In this document: in pieces, positions 22,750-34,550 of the stretch | Layout: each line of letters begins with the position of its first letter | How positions within the stretch are numbered: position 1 is the stretch's first letter | NCBI RefSeq assembly: GCF_011764445.1 | Contig: NZ_BLPG01000001.1 | Location: 5,022,001 to 5,086,000 of the forward strand | DNA from: Phytohabitans rumicis | GTDB taxonomy: Bacteria > Actinomycetota > Actinomycetes > Mycobacteriales > Micromonosporaceae | Reading direction: 5' to 3' | Length of the DNA: 64,000 nucleotides | Notes under the pieces: model-generated | What the model saw: only the letters and a program-made list of their open reading frames with translations | Told to the model about the DNA's origin: nothing | Database searches by the model: none | Translations under genes and position numbers: made by a program

Positions 22750-23610
22750 ATGACTGAGATGCGACGCCAGCACGCGGCCCGCCGGGCCGGTGAGTTTCCG
22801 CCACCCGCGGAGCCGCTGCCGATTCCGGTGGTCGACAGCCACACCCACCTGGACATCACGGTCACCGAGCCGGGCGCGCCCGGCGACGTGGCCGAGTTCG
22901 TCGCGCTGGCCGCCGCAGCGGGCGTGGACCGGCTCGTCCAGGTCGGCACCGACGTCGAGTCCTCCCGCTGGAGCGCCGCGCTGGCCGCCGAGCACGGCGC
23001 GGTCGTCGCCACCGTCGCGCTGCACCCCAACGAGGCGCCCAGGCTGGCCGACCTGGACGAGGCGCTGCGGGAGATCGAGGCGCTGGCCGGCCAGGACCGG
23101 GTACGCGGCATCGGCGAGACCGGGATGGACACGTTCCGCACCGGCGACGCGGGCCGGGCCGCGCAGGAGGAGAGCTTCCGGGCGCACATCGCGATCGCCA
23201 AGCGGTACGCCAAGCCGCTGGTGATCCACGACCGTGACGCGCACGCCGACGTCCTGCGGATCCTCGACGAGGAGGGCGCCCCGCAGACCGTGGTGCTGCA
23301 CTGCTTCTCCGGCGACGCGGAGTTCGCCGCCGAGTGCGTCCGGCGCGGCTACCTGCTGAGCTTCGCCGGGACGGTGACGTTCACCAGCGCGACCGCGTTG
23401 CGCGCGGCCGCCCAGATCACCCCGATCAAGCAGATACTGGTCGAAACCGACGCGCCGTACCTGACGCCCATGCCGTACCGGGGGCGGCCGAACGCGTCGT
23501 ACCTGATCCCGCTGACCGTCCGCGGCCTGGCCGAGGCTACGGGGGCCGACCTGGACGAACTCTGCGCCGCGATCTCCGCGACGGGCGACCGCGTCTTCGG
23601 GCCGTGGTGA
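22750..23610 (+). CDS. tatD: TatD-family metal-dependent hydrolase
   Basis: A 286-residue TIM-barrel hydrolase. Metal ligands are visible in VVDSHTHLD, the Glu of [24 protein letters not shown] and ETDAPYL, in the order expected for TatD deoxyribonucleases. An N-terminal 25-residue Arg-rich extension precedes the barrel, as in other actinobacteria. The stop overlaps the rsmA start (GTGA), giving the common tatD-rsmA-ispE operon. Confidence 0.93.
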   Translation: MTEMRRQHAARRAGEFPPPAEPLPIPVVDSHTHLDITVTEPGAPGDVAEFVALAAAAGVDRLVQVGTDVESSRWSAALAAEHGAVVATVALHPNEAPRLADLDEALREIEALAGQDRVRGIGETGMDTFRTGDAGRAAQEESFRAHIAIAKRYAKPLVIHDRDAHADVLRILDEEGAPQTVVLHCFSGDAEFAAECVRRGYLLSFAGTVTFTSATALRAAAQITPIKQILVETDAPYLTPMPYRGRPNASYLIPLTVRGLAEATGADLDELCAAISATGDRVFGPW

Positions 23611-24466
23611 GCCTGCTCGGCCCGGCCGAGATCCGCGAACTGGCGGCCCGGCTGGGCGTCGCGCCGACGAAGAAGCTGGGGCAGAACTTCGTCCACGACC
23701 CCAACACCGTGCGCCGCATCGTCGCCGCCGCCGACCTGCGCCCGGACGACGTCGTGGTCGAGGTCGGCCCCGGTCTCGGCTCGCTCACCCTCGGCCTGCT
23801 GCCGGCCGCCCGGCATGTGCACGCGGTGGAGATCGACCCGGTGCTCGCCGGGGCGCTGGCTTCGACGGTGGCGGCGCACGGCGGTCCGCCCGGAGCGATC
23901 ACCGTGCACCACGCCGACGCGCTGCGGATCGCCGCCCGCGATCTCGACCCGGCGCCGACCGCCCTGGTGGCGAACCTGCCGTACAACGTCGCGGTGCCGG
24001 TCGTCCTGCAGCTGCTCGCCAACCTGCCCACGCTGCGGCACGGGCTGGTCATGGTGCAGAAGGAGGTCGCCGACCGGCTCGTCGCCGGTCCCGGCTCCAA
24101 GGTGTACGGCATCCCGTCCGTCAAGCTCGCCTGGTACGCCTCGGCGCGTACCGCCGGGCGGGTGCCGCCGAGCGTGTTCTGGCCGGTGCCGAACGTCGAC
24201 TCCGGCCTGGTCGCCTTCACCCGCCGCGAGCCGCCCCGCGCCGACGTACCCCGGGAGCGGGTATTCGCGGTGGTGGACGCGGCGTTCGCCCAGCGGCGCA
24301 AGACGCTGCGGGCGGCGCTGGCCGGCTGGGCGGGGGTCCGGACCGGGCCGCGGCGGCCGTCGCGGCGGCTGGCGTCGACCCCGGCGCCCGTGGTGAGGCC
24401 CTGACCGTGGCCCAGTTCGCCGCGATTGCCGTTGCCGCGCCCGTGCCAACGCACGCGCCCGAGTAG
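23607..24466 (+). CDS. rsmA: 16S rRNA dimethyladenosine transferase, C-terminal frameshift
   Basis: RsmA/KsgA dimethylates the two adjacent adenines in 16S helix 45. The read frame has [32 protein letters not shown] (AdoMet motif I) and NLPYNVAVP (motif IV). As read it stops at 24404 with an atypical tail ([10 protein letters not shown]...). One extra G in the GGGGG run at 24332-24336 would restore the family ending: [22 protein letters not shown], stop at 24466. The deletion is probably a sequencing error; the gene is essential or important in most bacteria. Confidence 0.9.
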
Positions 24467-24504
24467 TCTGACGGCGTGCTAGCGCGAGCGCAGGACATCA
24501 CTCC

Positions 24505-25484
24505 GTGACCGAGGCTTGGCGGCCGGACGAGGATCTGGACCGGCCGCGCCTCGCGGCGTCCGGGCCGGTCAAGGTCCGCGTGCCCGCGAAGATCAATCTC
24601 CACCTCGGCGTGGGTCCGATGCGCGGTGACGGGTATCACGAGCTCAGCACCGTCTACCACGCGATCTCCCTGTACGACGAGCTGACCGCCCGCCGGGGCG
24701 ACACGCTGACGTTGACCATGGAGGGCGAGGGCGCGGGTGAGCTGGCCCTCGACGAGTCCAACCTGGTGATCCGCGCCGCCCGTACGCTGGCCGCGCACGC
24801 CAAGGTGCCCGCCCACGCCCGGCTGCACCTGCGCAAGCAGATCCCGCTCTCCGCCGGCCTCGCGGGCGGCAGCGCCGACGCGGCCGCCGCGCTCGTCGCC
24901 TGCGACGCGCTCTGGGGCATCGGGCTGTCCCGGGACGACCTGGCGTCGATCGCCGCCGACGTGGGCTCCGACGTGCCCTTCCTGGTGTACGGCGGCACCG
25001 CGCTCGGCACCGGCCGCGGCGAGGCGGTCAGCCCGGTCCTGGCCCGGCCGAGCACCTGGCACTGGGTGGTGGCGATTGCCGACGGCGGCCTGTCCACCCC
25101 CGACGTCTACCGCGAGCTGGATCGGCTGCGGTACGCCGGCCAGCTGCCGCAGCACGCCGGGCCCGCCAGCAACCCGCTGCTCGGCGGCGCCGACCGGCTG
25201 CTCGCCGCGCTGCGCCAGCGGGACCCGGCCGTCCTTGGCGCGGCGCTCGACAACGACCTGCAGGCGGCGGCGCTGTCGCTGCGGCCGGGGCTGGCCGACG
25301 TGCTCAAGGCCGGGCAGGCGGCGGGCGCCCTCGCCGGCCTGGTCTCCGGGTCCGGGCCGACCTGCGTCTTCCTCGCCGCCGACGGCCAGCACGCCACCCG
25401 CATCGCCGACGAGCTGACCGCCGCCGAGGTCTGCCGGGTCGCCCGCACCGCACACGGCCCGGTGGCGGGAGCCCGAGTCGTCTA

Positions 25485-25485
<1 letters not shown>
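24505..25485 (+). CDS. ispE: 4-diphosphocytidyl-2-C-methyl-D-erythritol kinase
   Basis: A 326-residue GHMP kinase of the MEP isoprenoid pathway. It has VRVPAKINLHLGVGPMRGDGYHEL with the catalytic-site Lys, the ATP-binding PLSAGLAGGSADAAAAL loop, DVPFLVYGGTALGTGRGE, and the C-terminal SGSGPTCVFL motif. The GTG start is in the usual place after rsmA. Its stop overlaps the next start (TAATG). Confidence 0.95.
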
Positions 25486-27275
<1,790 letters not shown>

Positions 27276-27326
27276 TCGAGGGGGCGGCGGCCGGCTGGCC
27301 GGCCGCATGGTCCAGAATCAGCGCCC

Positions 27327-27794
27327 ATGGCGCACGCATTTCCCGTCAATCACCCGCTGCGGCCGACCTACCGGGCGCTCGGCGGGCTGACCGGCATCTA
27401 CCTGACCGCGTTCGGCGTCCTCGGCGTCGCCGACACCAGCGGCCAGGAGTTCTTCGCCCAGAACGACGCCACCGCCCTCTGGCAGGGGACCAACCTGGGC
27501 TATTCGGTCATCGCCGTCGTCGCCGGGCTGATCCTGCTGATCGGCGCCGCGATCGGCCGCAACGTCGACATCGCGATCAACAAGCTCTTCGGGTACGGGT
27601 TCATGGCGCTCAGCCTGGCCGCGCTGGCCGTGCTGCGTACCGACGCCAACTACCTGAACTTCACCATCCCCACGGTCATCGTGGCCATGGTGGTCGGGCT
27701 GGTGCTCACGACGGCCGCCATGTACGGCAAGGTGGGCACCGACGAGCAGTCCCGGGCGGCCCGGGAGGCCACGCTCCTGCTCGAGACTCACTGA
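27327..27794 (+). CDS. DUF4383 four-helix membrane protein, paralogue 1
   Basis: A 155-residue protein with four hydrophobic helices, beginning NHPLRPTYRALGGLTGIYLTAFG. The AVLRTDANYLNF motif after helix 3 is typical of DUF4383 proteins, which have no known function. The next gene is a clear paralogue. No ribosome site is obvious. Confidence 0.8.
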   Translation: MAHAFPVNHPLRPTYRALGGLTGIYLTAFGVLGVADTSGQEFFAQNDATALWQGTNLGYSVIAVVAGLILLIGAAIGRNVDIAINKLFGYGFMALSLAALAVLRTDANYLNFTIPTVIVAMVVGLVLTTAAMYGKVGTDEQSRAAREATLLLETH

Positions 27795-27833
27795 GCGGCT
27801 GCGCCGGCGCCATAGCTGGGTGACAATCCAGCT

Positions 27834-28328
27834 ATGGCGCACATCCCGATCAACCATCCGCTCCGACCGCTGTACCGCACGCTCGCCGGCCTGATCGGCG
27901 CCTACGTCCTGGTCTTCGGCATCATCGGGGTCATCCAGACCGCAGGCGACCCGTTCTTCGACCGTGGCGACGTGTGGGTGCTCGGCCTGCGTACCAACCT
28001 GGCGTTCGCCGTCCTGTCGGTCATCTACGGTGCCGTGCTCCTGGGCGGCGCGATCGTGGACGGCAACCTCGGTCACATGATCAACCTGGGCGCCGGCCTG
28101 GTCTTCATCGTCGTCGGGATGGCCATGATGACGGTGATGCAGACCGACGCCAACTTCCTCAACTTCTCGATGTCGAACGTCGTCGTCTCGTTCGTCTTCG
28201 GGCTGCTCGTCCTCACCGCCGGCCTGTACGACAAGGTCGGCAGCCCGGAGGACGTCGCGGCCGAAGAAGCGTTCCGGCGGCGGCATGCCACGGCGGCGCC
28301 GAGCGGCGCTACTTCATCCGGCGGGTGA
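27834..28328 (+). CDS. DUF4383 four-helix membrane protein, paralogue 2
   Basis: A 164-residue protein aligned along its length with the preceding gene: NHPLRPLYRTLAGLIGAYVLVFG and the TVMQTDANFLNF motif. A tandem duplication is the simplest origin. The last 20 bases overlap the end of the convergent TetR gene, and the tail (HATAAPSGATSSGG) is low complexity. Confidence 0.8.
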   Translation: MAHIPINHPLRPLYRTLAGLIGAYVLVFGIIGVIQTAGDPFFDRGDVWVLGLRTNLAFAVLSVIYGAVLLGGAIVDGNLGHMINLGAGLVFIVVGMAMMTVMQTDANFLNFSMSNVVVSFVFGLLVLTAGLYDKVGSPEDVAAEEAFRRRHATAAPSGATSSGG

Positions 28329-28971
28329 GCAGCGACGGCTTGGCCTCCAGATGTGACAGGCCGTTCCAGGCGAGGTTGACCAGGTGCGCGGCCACCGTGT
28401 CCTTGCGGGGCTTGCGCACCTCCAACCACCAGCGGCCGGTCAACGCGACCATGCCCACCAGCGCCTGCGAGTAGAGCTCGGCCAGCTTCGGGTCGTACCC
28501 GCGGGTCTTGAACTCCGCGCCCAGGATGTGCTCCACCTGGTGGGCCACGTCGTTCAGCACGCTGCTGAAGTTGCCGGTCGCCGACATGAGCGGCGACTCG
28601 CGTACCAGCACGCGAAACCCGTCCGTCTCGGCCTCGATGTAGTCCAGCAGCGCCAGCGCCGCCTGCTCCAGCAGCTCACGCGGATGGCCCGCGGTCAGCG
28701 CGTTGGTGATGCGGTCCAGCAGCGACCGGACCTCGCGGTCCACCACCACGGCGTACAGGCCCTCCTTGCCGCCGAAATGCTCGTACACGACGGGTTTTGA
28801 CACCTTGGCGCGGGCCGCGACCTCCTCGATGGAGGTCGCGTCGAACCCACGCTCGGCGAAGAGTTGGCGGCCGATGGTGATCAACTGCTCGCGGCGTTGC
28901 GCCGCGGACATCCGGACACGGGAAGCTGGTTTTGCCGGCGCCGCCCCGTTGGCGCTCGGGCTGTCATTCAC
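28309..28971 (-). CDS. TetR-family regulator coupled to a desaturase
   Basis: A 220-residue repressor. The N-terminal HTH is RREQLITIGRQLFAERGFDATSIEEVAARAKVSKPVVYEHFGGKEGLY, split here by its FDATSIEEVA and VSKPVVYEHF landmarks. The C-terminal half is a helical ligand domain. It overlaps the desaturase stop (ATGA), so both come from one transcript. It probably senses acyl-CoA or unsaturated lipid and controls desaturase expression (inference from context). Confidence 0.9.
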   Translation of the reverse strand: MNDSPSANGAAPAKPASRVRMSAAQRREQLITIGRQLFAERGFDATSIEEVAARAKVSKPVVYEHFGGKEGLYAVVVDREVRSLLDRITNALTAGHPRELLEQAALALLDYIEAETDGFRVLVRESPLMSATGNFSSVLNDVAHQVEHILGAEFKTRGYDPKLAELYSQALVGMVALTGRWWLEVRKPRKDTVAAHLVNLAWNGLSHLEAKPSLLTRRMK

Positions 28972-29938
28972 GACGTAGGTTTACCACCTTCGCCGCGGTT
29001 TACCAGCTTCGCGGCGATGCGCTCCGGCTTCGGCCAGCGGACGTCGTACGCCCACCCCAGCTTCTCGAACACCCAGATGGTCCGGGCCGAGATGTCGACC
29101 TGGCCGCGCAGCACGCCGTGCCGGGCGCAGGTGGGGTCGGCGTGGTGCAGGTTGTGCCAGCTCTCGCCGAACGACAGGATAGCCAGCGGCCAGAAGTTGG
29201 CGGCCCGGTCACCCTGGCGCATCTCGAACGGGCGCTCGCCGTACACGTGGCAGATCGAGTTGATCGACCAGGTCACGTGGTGGAGCAGCCCGATCCGCAC
29301 CAGGCCCGCCCAGAAGAACGCGGTCAGCGCGCCCTGCCACGACCAGGTCACCAGCCCGCCGGCGGCCGCCGGAGCGACCAGCGAGATCGCCACGAGCAGC
29401 GGGAAGAGCCGGTCGACCTTGTCGACGTCCTTGTCCGCGATCAGGTCGGGCGCGAAGCGCTCGCGGTTGGACAGCTCGCGGTGGAACAGCCAGCCCATGT
29501 GCGCGAACCAGAGCCCCTTGGTCAACGCCCAGAACCCGGTGCCGAACCGCCACGGCGAGTGCGGGTCGCCCTCCAGATCGGAGAACATGTGGTGCCGGCG
29601 GTGGTCCGCCACCCACTGCGTGACGTTGCCCTCCACCGCGAACGACCCGGCCACCGCCAGCGTCACCCGCAGCCAGCGCTTGGCCTTGAACGACCCGTGC
29701 GTGAAGTACCGGTGGAAGCCAACGGTGATGCCGACGCCGGCGACCGAGTACCAGACCGCGAAGATGGCCACGTCGGTCCAGGAGAGCCAGCCACCCCAGG
29801 CGATCGGCACGGCGGCGAAGACCGCGAGGAACGGGATCACCACGAACGCCCACAGCCCGATCAGGATGCCCTTGGACTGGGCGCCGTCGGTGAGCGGCTT
29901 GGGGTCTTGGTGGCGGCATCGAGGGTGGCGGATGTCAT
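28968..29938 (-). CDS. Membrane acyl-CoA/fatty acid desaturase, N-terminal frameshift
   Basis: A desaturase of the DesA3/OLE1 type that puts a double bond into long acyl chains. All three His boxes are present: GFHRYFTH, DHRRHHMFSD (HRRHH) and ESWHNLHHADP. The ATG at 29938, with GAGG 5 bases upstream, starts MTSATLDAATKT. This joins the main frame (PKPLTDGAQSKGILIG) if one base is added to the four-base run at 29901-29904. The main frame alone extends upstream to 30041 without a plausible N-terminus. It forms an operon with the TetR gene. Confidence 0.88.
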
Positions 29939-29998
29939 GGCACCTCGCTGAGCAGTTCGGGAGCGGTTCCGGGGCGTCTCCGCAGAGCGTAGTTACGC

Positions 29999-30027
29999 CT
30001 ACGTTACCGTAACTTACGCAACCGTAG
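29999..30027. promoter_or_regulatory. Palindromic TetR-type operator upstream of the desaturase
   Basis: The central GTTACCGTAAC (30003-30013) is a perfect palindrome. It is bracketed by CTACG and CGTAG and further GTTACG/CGTAAC-like steps on both sides. It lies 61-89 bases upstream of the desaturase start, in the likely promoter. Confidence 0.6.
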
Positions 30028-30062
30028 ACTGACAGGGGCAAGGATCCACCAATTTCCTGTGA

Positions 30063-30245
30063 CTAGCTAGGTGAGGCTGGGCTCGGTGGTGGCGGCAGGT
30101 GCTCGCTGTCGGCCGGTTGCGGGGAGACGGACGGCTCGGGCGTGCTCGACTCGCCGTTGGGGCAGCCGGTCAGGGCGGCGGCCAGCGCCAGGCCGGCAGC
30201 CGCCAGGGCCGCGGACCGGAGCCGGGCCGCAGGGGTACGCAGCAT
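30063..30245 (-). CDS. Small lipoprotein
   Basis: A 60-residue protein with a basic start, a hydrophobic helix and a lipobox (AAALTGC), then a short Pro/Ser-rich tail. TAGGAG precedes the ATG by 5 bases. It starts 8 bases after the permease stop and is the last gene of the export operon. Function unknown. Confidence 0.65.
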   Translation of the reverse strand: MLRTPAARLRSAALAAAGLALAAALTGCPNGESSTPEPSVSPQPADSEHLPPPPSPASPS

Positions 30246-30252
30246 GTCACTC

Positions 30253-31488
30253 CTAACGTTGCAGGGCTTGGATCGGTTGGATCCGCGATGCGCGGAGCGC
30301 GGGATAGAGGCCGGCGACCACGCCGGTGAGCGTGCCGAGCAGCGGCGCCGGCAGCACCGCCCACGGCTCCAGGACGGCGGTCCAGTCGCGGAGGACCGCC
30401 ACGGCGAGCACCGCGCCGGCGGCCAGGCAGGTGCCGAGCAGGCCACCGAGGGTCCCGAGTACGGCGCTCTCGGTGAGGAACTGGAGTGCGATGTGCCGCC
30501 CGCGGGCGCCCAGGCAGCGGCGCAGGCCGATCTCGGGCACGCGTTCCAGCACCGCCACGAAGGTGGTGTTGCCGATGCCGACCGCGCCGACCGCGAGACA
30601 GATCAAGGCGAGCACGAGGAAGAGCGCGTTGAGGTCGGCGGCGACGCCTTCGCGCAGTGTGCGCGGGTCTGGTGGGCCGGCCACCCGCAGCCGGTCCACG
30701 TCGTCCGGGCGCAGCGCGACGGCAAGCTGCGCCGCCACGACCTGGGCCGCGCCGAGCCGGGTCTCCACGATCATGCGCATCGGCTCGCCACTCGCGGGCG
30801 GCCCCCACAGGTCCTCGGCGGTGCCCGGCGGCACGAGCACGGACAGCAGGAGGTCGGCGTGGCGTTCGACGTCGGAGATGACGCCCACGACGGTGAGCAG
30901 GACGCCGTCCACGAAGACCGCGGGCCCGTGTTCGAGGCTCGTGACGCCGAGGCGCTGGGCCACGGCCGCGCCGAGCACCGCGACGCGTTCGCGGCGAGAG
31001 TCGTGCAGGTCGTCGTAGATGCGGCCGGTGGCAACGGTCGGGTGCATCGCCAGGACCGCCTCCGGGCCTATCGCGGTGACCTGGTACTCGTCGACCGCCG
31101 CCCGGTCGGCGTCCGGGAGCCGGCTCACCGGCCGCTGGGCCGCCGACCAGTAGACGCCGGCGCGCACCACGCCGTCGATGGCCAGGGCGCGGGACTCGGC
31201 GTCGGCCGGGAACGGCGCGCCGGCCAGCTCGGCGTCGGCGGCCGCGTCCTCGACGATCACCTCGGTCGCGGACAGGGCGGTGAACCGCTGGTCGATCTGG
31301 CTGCCGGCGGTCGCCGTCAGGCCGAGTACGGCGACGAACGTGCCCACCCCGACGACGGTGCCCAGCGAGGTCAGCGCCGATCGACCCGGTCGCTGCAGCA
31401 CCCCGGACAGCGCCTCGGACAGCAGGTCGCGCGTTGACAGCCGGGCCCGCGGCACCGGGTCGGCCGGGCGGCGCCAGCGCCTCAACAC
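30253..31488 (-). CDS. MacB/FtsX-type ABC transporter permease
   Basis: A 411-residue permease with one N-terminal helix (GRSALTSLGTVVGVGTFVAVLGL), a large extracytoplasmic domain (about 60-270), and three C-terminal helices including VGAVGIGNTTFVAVLERVPEIGLRR. This FtsX/MacB layout is used for efflux or mechanical coupling rather than import. The GTG start overlaps the ATPase stop. Confidence 0.88.
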   Translation of the reverse strand: MLRRWRRPADPVPRARLSTRDLLSEALSGVLQRPGRSALTSLGTVVGVGTFVAVLGLTATAGSQIDQRFTALSATEVIVEDAAADAELAGAPFPADAESRALAIDGVVRAGVYWSAAQRPVSRLPDADRAAVDEYQVTAIGPEAVLAMHPTVATGRIYDDLHDSRRERVAVLGAAVAQRLGVTSLEHGPAVFVDGVLLTVVGVISDVERHADLLLSVLVPPGTAEDLWGPPASGEPMRMIVETRLGAAQVVAAQLAVALRPDDVDRLRVAGPPDPRTLREGVAADLNALFLVLALICLAVGAVGIGNTTFVAVLERVPEIGLRRCLGARGRHIALQFLTESAVLGTLGGLLGTCLAAGAVLAVAVLRDWTAVLEPWAVLPAPLLGTLTGVVAGLYPALRASRIQPIQALQR

Positions 31489-32171
31489 GACGGCTCCGGG
31501 CCGGCGTCCAGCACGCCGTCGCGGATGGTGACCACCCGCTCCGCCCGCTCGGCGACCTGGTCGTTGTGCGTCACCACGATGATCGTCATGCCGGCCCGGT
31601 GCAGCTCGTCGAAGACGTCCAGGACCGACTCGGCGGTACGCGAGTCGAGGTTTCCGGTCGGCTCGTCACACAGCAGGAGGCTGGGCTTGTTCACGACCGC
31701 GCGAGCCACGGCCACGCGCTGGCGTTCACCGCCCGACATGGTGGTCGGCGCGGCGTGCAGCCGCGGTCCGAGCCCGACCCGCAGCAGCGCCTCGGTCGCC
31801 CGCTCCCGGCGCTGCGCCGGCGGCACGGCGTTGTAGAGCATCGCGAGCGCGACGTTCTCCACCGCGCTGCGATGCGGCAGCAGGTGGAACGCCTGGAAGA
31901 CGAAGCCGATCCGGCGGCCCCGCAACGCTCCCCGCTGCCGCTCGTTCAGCTGCGCGACGTCGATGTCGTCGAGCAGGTACCGTCCCGCCGTCGGCGTGTC
32001 GAGCAAGCCCACGACGTTCAGGAAGGTCGACTTGCCGGAGCCGGACGGGCCGACGACCGCGACGTACTGGCCGCTGGTGATGGTCAGGTCGCCCGGGTGC
32101 AGCGCCTGCACCGGCGGCCGGCCGGGGTAGGTGCGCCCCACCCCGTCGAACGAGATGGTCGCTGTCGTCAC
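31482..32171 (-). CDS. ABC transporter ATP-binding protein (MacB/LolD type)
   Basis: A 229-residue ATPase with Walker A VGPSGSGKST, signature MSGGERQRVAVARA, Walker B LLLCDEPTGNLD and switch His in VVTHND. The close match to the MacB/LolD class agrees with the neighbouring permease. The GTG start overlaps the adaptor stop by the usual 4 bases. Confidence 0.92.
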   Translation of the reverse strand: MTTATISFDGVGRTYPGRPPVQALHPGDLTITSGQYVAVVGPSGSGKSTFLNVVGLLDTPTAGRYLLDDIDVAQLNERQRGALRGRRIGFVFQAFHLLPHRSAVENVALAMLYNAVPPAQRRERATEALLRVGLGPRLHAAPTTMSGGERQRVAVARAVVNKPSLLLCDEPTGNLDSRTAESVLDVFDELHRAGMTIIVVTHNDQVAERAERVVTIRDGVLDAGPEPSC

Positions 32172-33529
32172 GAGACGCCCACCACCACCCGGTCGCCTTC
32201 GCGCAGGGCGCCGTCGACGGGGATGACCTCGACGTACCCGTCGCCGGAACTGCCCACCGTCACCCGCACGGTCCGGGGTTCGTCGTCCGCGCCCACGACC
32301 CGTACGGAGACCGCGCCGTCGCCGCCGGCGGACACCGCGGCGACCGGTACGACGAGTGTCGGCTCGCCGGAGCTGGCAACGACCACGCTCAGCCGCACGC
32401 TCTGGCCGACGAGCTTGGGATCGAGCGGCTTGGTCGCGGTGATCACGACGGGGTACCCCTGTTGCAGGCCGCCTGACGACTGCCCCTGGCCCGCGGTGTC
32501 CTCCTCGCCGGAGGTCTGGCCCGAGCCGGTCGCCAGCAGCGCGGTCGCGGCCTCGCCCACTGCGGTGACCCGGCCCGGCTGGGTGCGGCCATCGGCGCTG
32601 TGCAGGATCTCCGCCGGCATGCCCACCTCGATCCCCTGCGGGTCCGAGCCGGGCAGCGTTCCGGCGGCGACGACATCGCCGGTGGCGAGGGTGAGCAGGG
32701 CGCCCTGCGCCGCGCGCCCGACGACGGCGGTGACCTTCACGACGCGTACCGGGAACGCCGGCACGAAGACGACCTCACCCATCGGCAGCATCGGGCCGGT
32801 GCGGGCGACCAGGTCGGCGAGGTCACGGCGGGCCTGGTCGAGCGCGGCCCGCATGTCGTCGACGTCCGGCGCACCGGGCACGGCCGGTCCGCTGCCGCCG
32901 GCCGCGTCCCGAGCCTCGTCGAGCGCCCGCTGCGCGTCGCGTACGCGCAACTCGGCCTGCTCGACGGCCTGCTGGTCGGCGGTGCCGGTGTGCGGCACCG
33001 GGTAGCCGAGCGAGTCGTACAGGCGGGTCAGCGCCGCCTTGGTGGACGGGCCGAAGACCGACTCGCGGGCCACCCGGTAGCCGAGCTTGCGCAGTGCCGC
33101 CTGCAACTGGGCGACGTCCTTGCCTCGGGCGCCGGGCCGGATGTCCCGGTACGCCGGGAACGCGCCCGGAAGCACGACGACCGGACGGCCCGACACCTCG
33201 ACGAGGATCTGGCCGGCCTTGACCGCCTGCCGGGCCTTGACCCGGACGGCGGTCACGACCATGCGCTCGGACTCGAACACCGCGGCCGGCTCGACCGCGA
33301 TGGTGTGCGCCTGCACCACGGTCCCGCGCAGGACGACGGTGTCGTTGAGCACCCGCCGCTCGACCGGGGCGGTGAGCACCGTACGGCCCGGGGCCTCGGT
33401 CTCGGCGGCCACCTGAGCGGGGGACTTCACGGCGGACGAGAGCGCCAGCACGGCGGAGCAGAGCACGGCGGTGGTCCCCGCGCCGAGCACCAGCACCCGC
33501 CGGCGGCGGGCCAGTTCCGACCGCACCAT
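32168..33529 (-). CDS. Periplasmic-adaptor-like protein with peptidoglycan-binding domain
   Basis: A 453-residue HlyD/MacA-like adaptor: an N-terminal membrane helix, a lipoyl-like beta segment (ESERMVVTAVRVKARQAVKAGQ), then a PG_binding_1 domain (IRPGARGKDVAQLQAALRKLG) with coiled coil and beta-barrel parts after it. Such hybrids are common in Gram-positive MacAB-like exporters, where they may anchor the pump to the wall. GGGGGA precedes the ATG. It overlaps both neighbours. Confidence 0.85.
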   Translation of the reverse strand: MVRSELARRRRVLVLGAGTTAVLCSAVLALSSAVKSPAQVAAETEAPGRTVLTAPVERRVLNDTVVLRGTVVQAHTIAVEPAAVFESERMVVTAVRVKARQAVKAGQILVEVSGRPVVVLPGAFPAYRDIRPGARGKDVAQLQAALRKLGYRVARESVFGPSTKAALTRLYDSLGYPVPHTGTADQQAVEQAELRVRDAQRALDEARDAAGGSGPAVPGAPDVDDMRAALDQARRDLADLVARTGPMLPMGEVVFVPAFPVRVVKVTAVVGRAAQGALLTLATGDVVAAGTLPGSDPQGIEVGMPAEILHSADGRTQPGRVTAVGEAATALLATGSGQTSGEEDTAGQGQSSGGLQQGYPVVITATKPLDPKLVGQSVRLSVVVASSGEPTLVVPVAAVSAGGDGAVSVRVVGADDEPRTVRVTVGSSGDGYVEVIPVDGALREGDRVVVGVS

Positions 33530-34425
33530 CAAATTCCCCCGCCGGCGACCACGCGCGCGGCGGCCGTCTGCTGATCCGCCAGGTAGGTCTTCACGGCGGC
33601 GAGCTCGGGCGCGTGCTCCTCGATCGCCGTGTTCTGGTACGCGGTCTCCACCGTGAGCAGGGTGCCGATCACGTTGTGCTTGGTCTTGCAGCCCACGTCG
33701 GCCACGGCCGTCGCGATCTCGGTCTCGGTGACCTGCTCGGTCTGCCACCGCTGGTCGTCGTTGGCGGCGTACGGGTCGCGGTAGTCGAAGCCCTGCTCCT
33801 TCACGCAGGCGCTCCAGTCGGCGAAGACCTTGACCACCCGGCTGTCCTGACGCATCCGGGCGTGCGCGTCGAGCCCCAGCCGCTGCACCACCTCGATGTC
33901 GACGGGGTCCTTCCCGCCATAGAGCTGCCGCTGGGCCTCCCCGGCGCAGCCGCCACGCGGCACGGCCTTGCCGTTGTACGTCGTCTGGCCCCGCCCGGCC
34001 CAGACGTTCATGGCGTCCTGGGACGGCGCCTCGGCGTCCTTCTTCCGCTCCGCGATTTCCTTCTGGCCCTCGATCAGGTCAAGGGCGTGGTAACCGCCGG
34101 TGGCCGCCTTCTGGGGATCCATGAGCGGATACCGCTGCGCGTTCGGCTCGGTGTCAGCCGGCGGGGCGGGTTGGCTGGCGGGCCAGTCCAGCCCGAAGCC
34201 GCGCAGGCACTCACGGCCCAGGATGATGATGGCGTTGGTGACCATGCGCTGCTGCTCGGCGGTGAGCGCGTAGCTGTCCAGCGGCAGGGTCACGTCGGCC
34301 GCTGAGCGGACGACGCGGATCTCGCCGATGGTGGGCTCGCTCGCCTCCGCCGCCGGCTCGGTGCAGGCGGCCAGCGTCGCGGCGAGCGCGAGGCCGATCG
34401 CTCCGGCGCGTAGTGATCTGGACAT
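33529..34425 (-). CDS. Lipoprotein heading the export operon
   Basis: A 298-residue lipoprotein with lipobox LAAC at residues 18-21 (ALAATLAACTEPA). The mature part is mostly helical, with four or five Cys (GRECLRGFG, RGGCAGEA, WSACVKEQGFDY, DVGCKTKHN) spaced as if disulfide-linked. No catalytic motif is seen. Similar lipoproteins commonly precede adaptor/ABC genes in actinobacteria. The substrate of the system is unknown. Confidence 0.75.
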   Translation of the reverse strand: MSRSLRAGAIGLALAATLAACTEPAAEASEPTIGEIRVVRSAADVTLPLDSYALTAEQQRMVTNAIIILGRECLRGFGLDWPASQPAPPADTEPNAQRYPLMDPQKAATGGYHALDLIEGQKEIAERKKDAEAPSQDAMNVWAGRGQTTYNGKAVPRGGCAGEAQRQLYGGKDPVDIEVVQRLGLDAHARMRQDSRVVKVFADWSACVKEQGFDYRDPYAANDDQRWQTEQVTETEIATAVADVGCKTKHNVIGTLLTVETAYQNTAIEEHAPELAAVKTYLADQQTAAARVVAGGGI

Positions 34426-34457
34426 TTCCGTGGCTTCTCCTCGGACTCGAATACGTC

Positions 34458-34475
34458 CCGGACGGGCCCGTCCGG
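34458..34475. terminator. Possible hairpin between the I36-like gene and the export operon
   Basis: CCGGACGGGCCCGTCCGG is a perfect 18-bp palindrome. A second GACGGGCCCG copy followed by CTTTT lies at about 34491. It may separate the I36-like transcript from the operon downstream, but no clear U-run follows on the minus strand. Confidence 0.35.
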
Positions 34476-34550
34476 CCTGGCCATGGCGCAGACGGGCCCG
34501 CTTTTCACGGTTCGAATCTGTGCATTTTCTGCCGGCTGGTCAGCGCCGGG

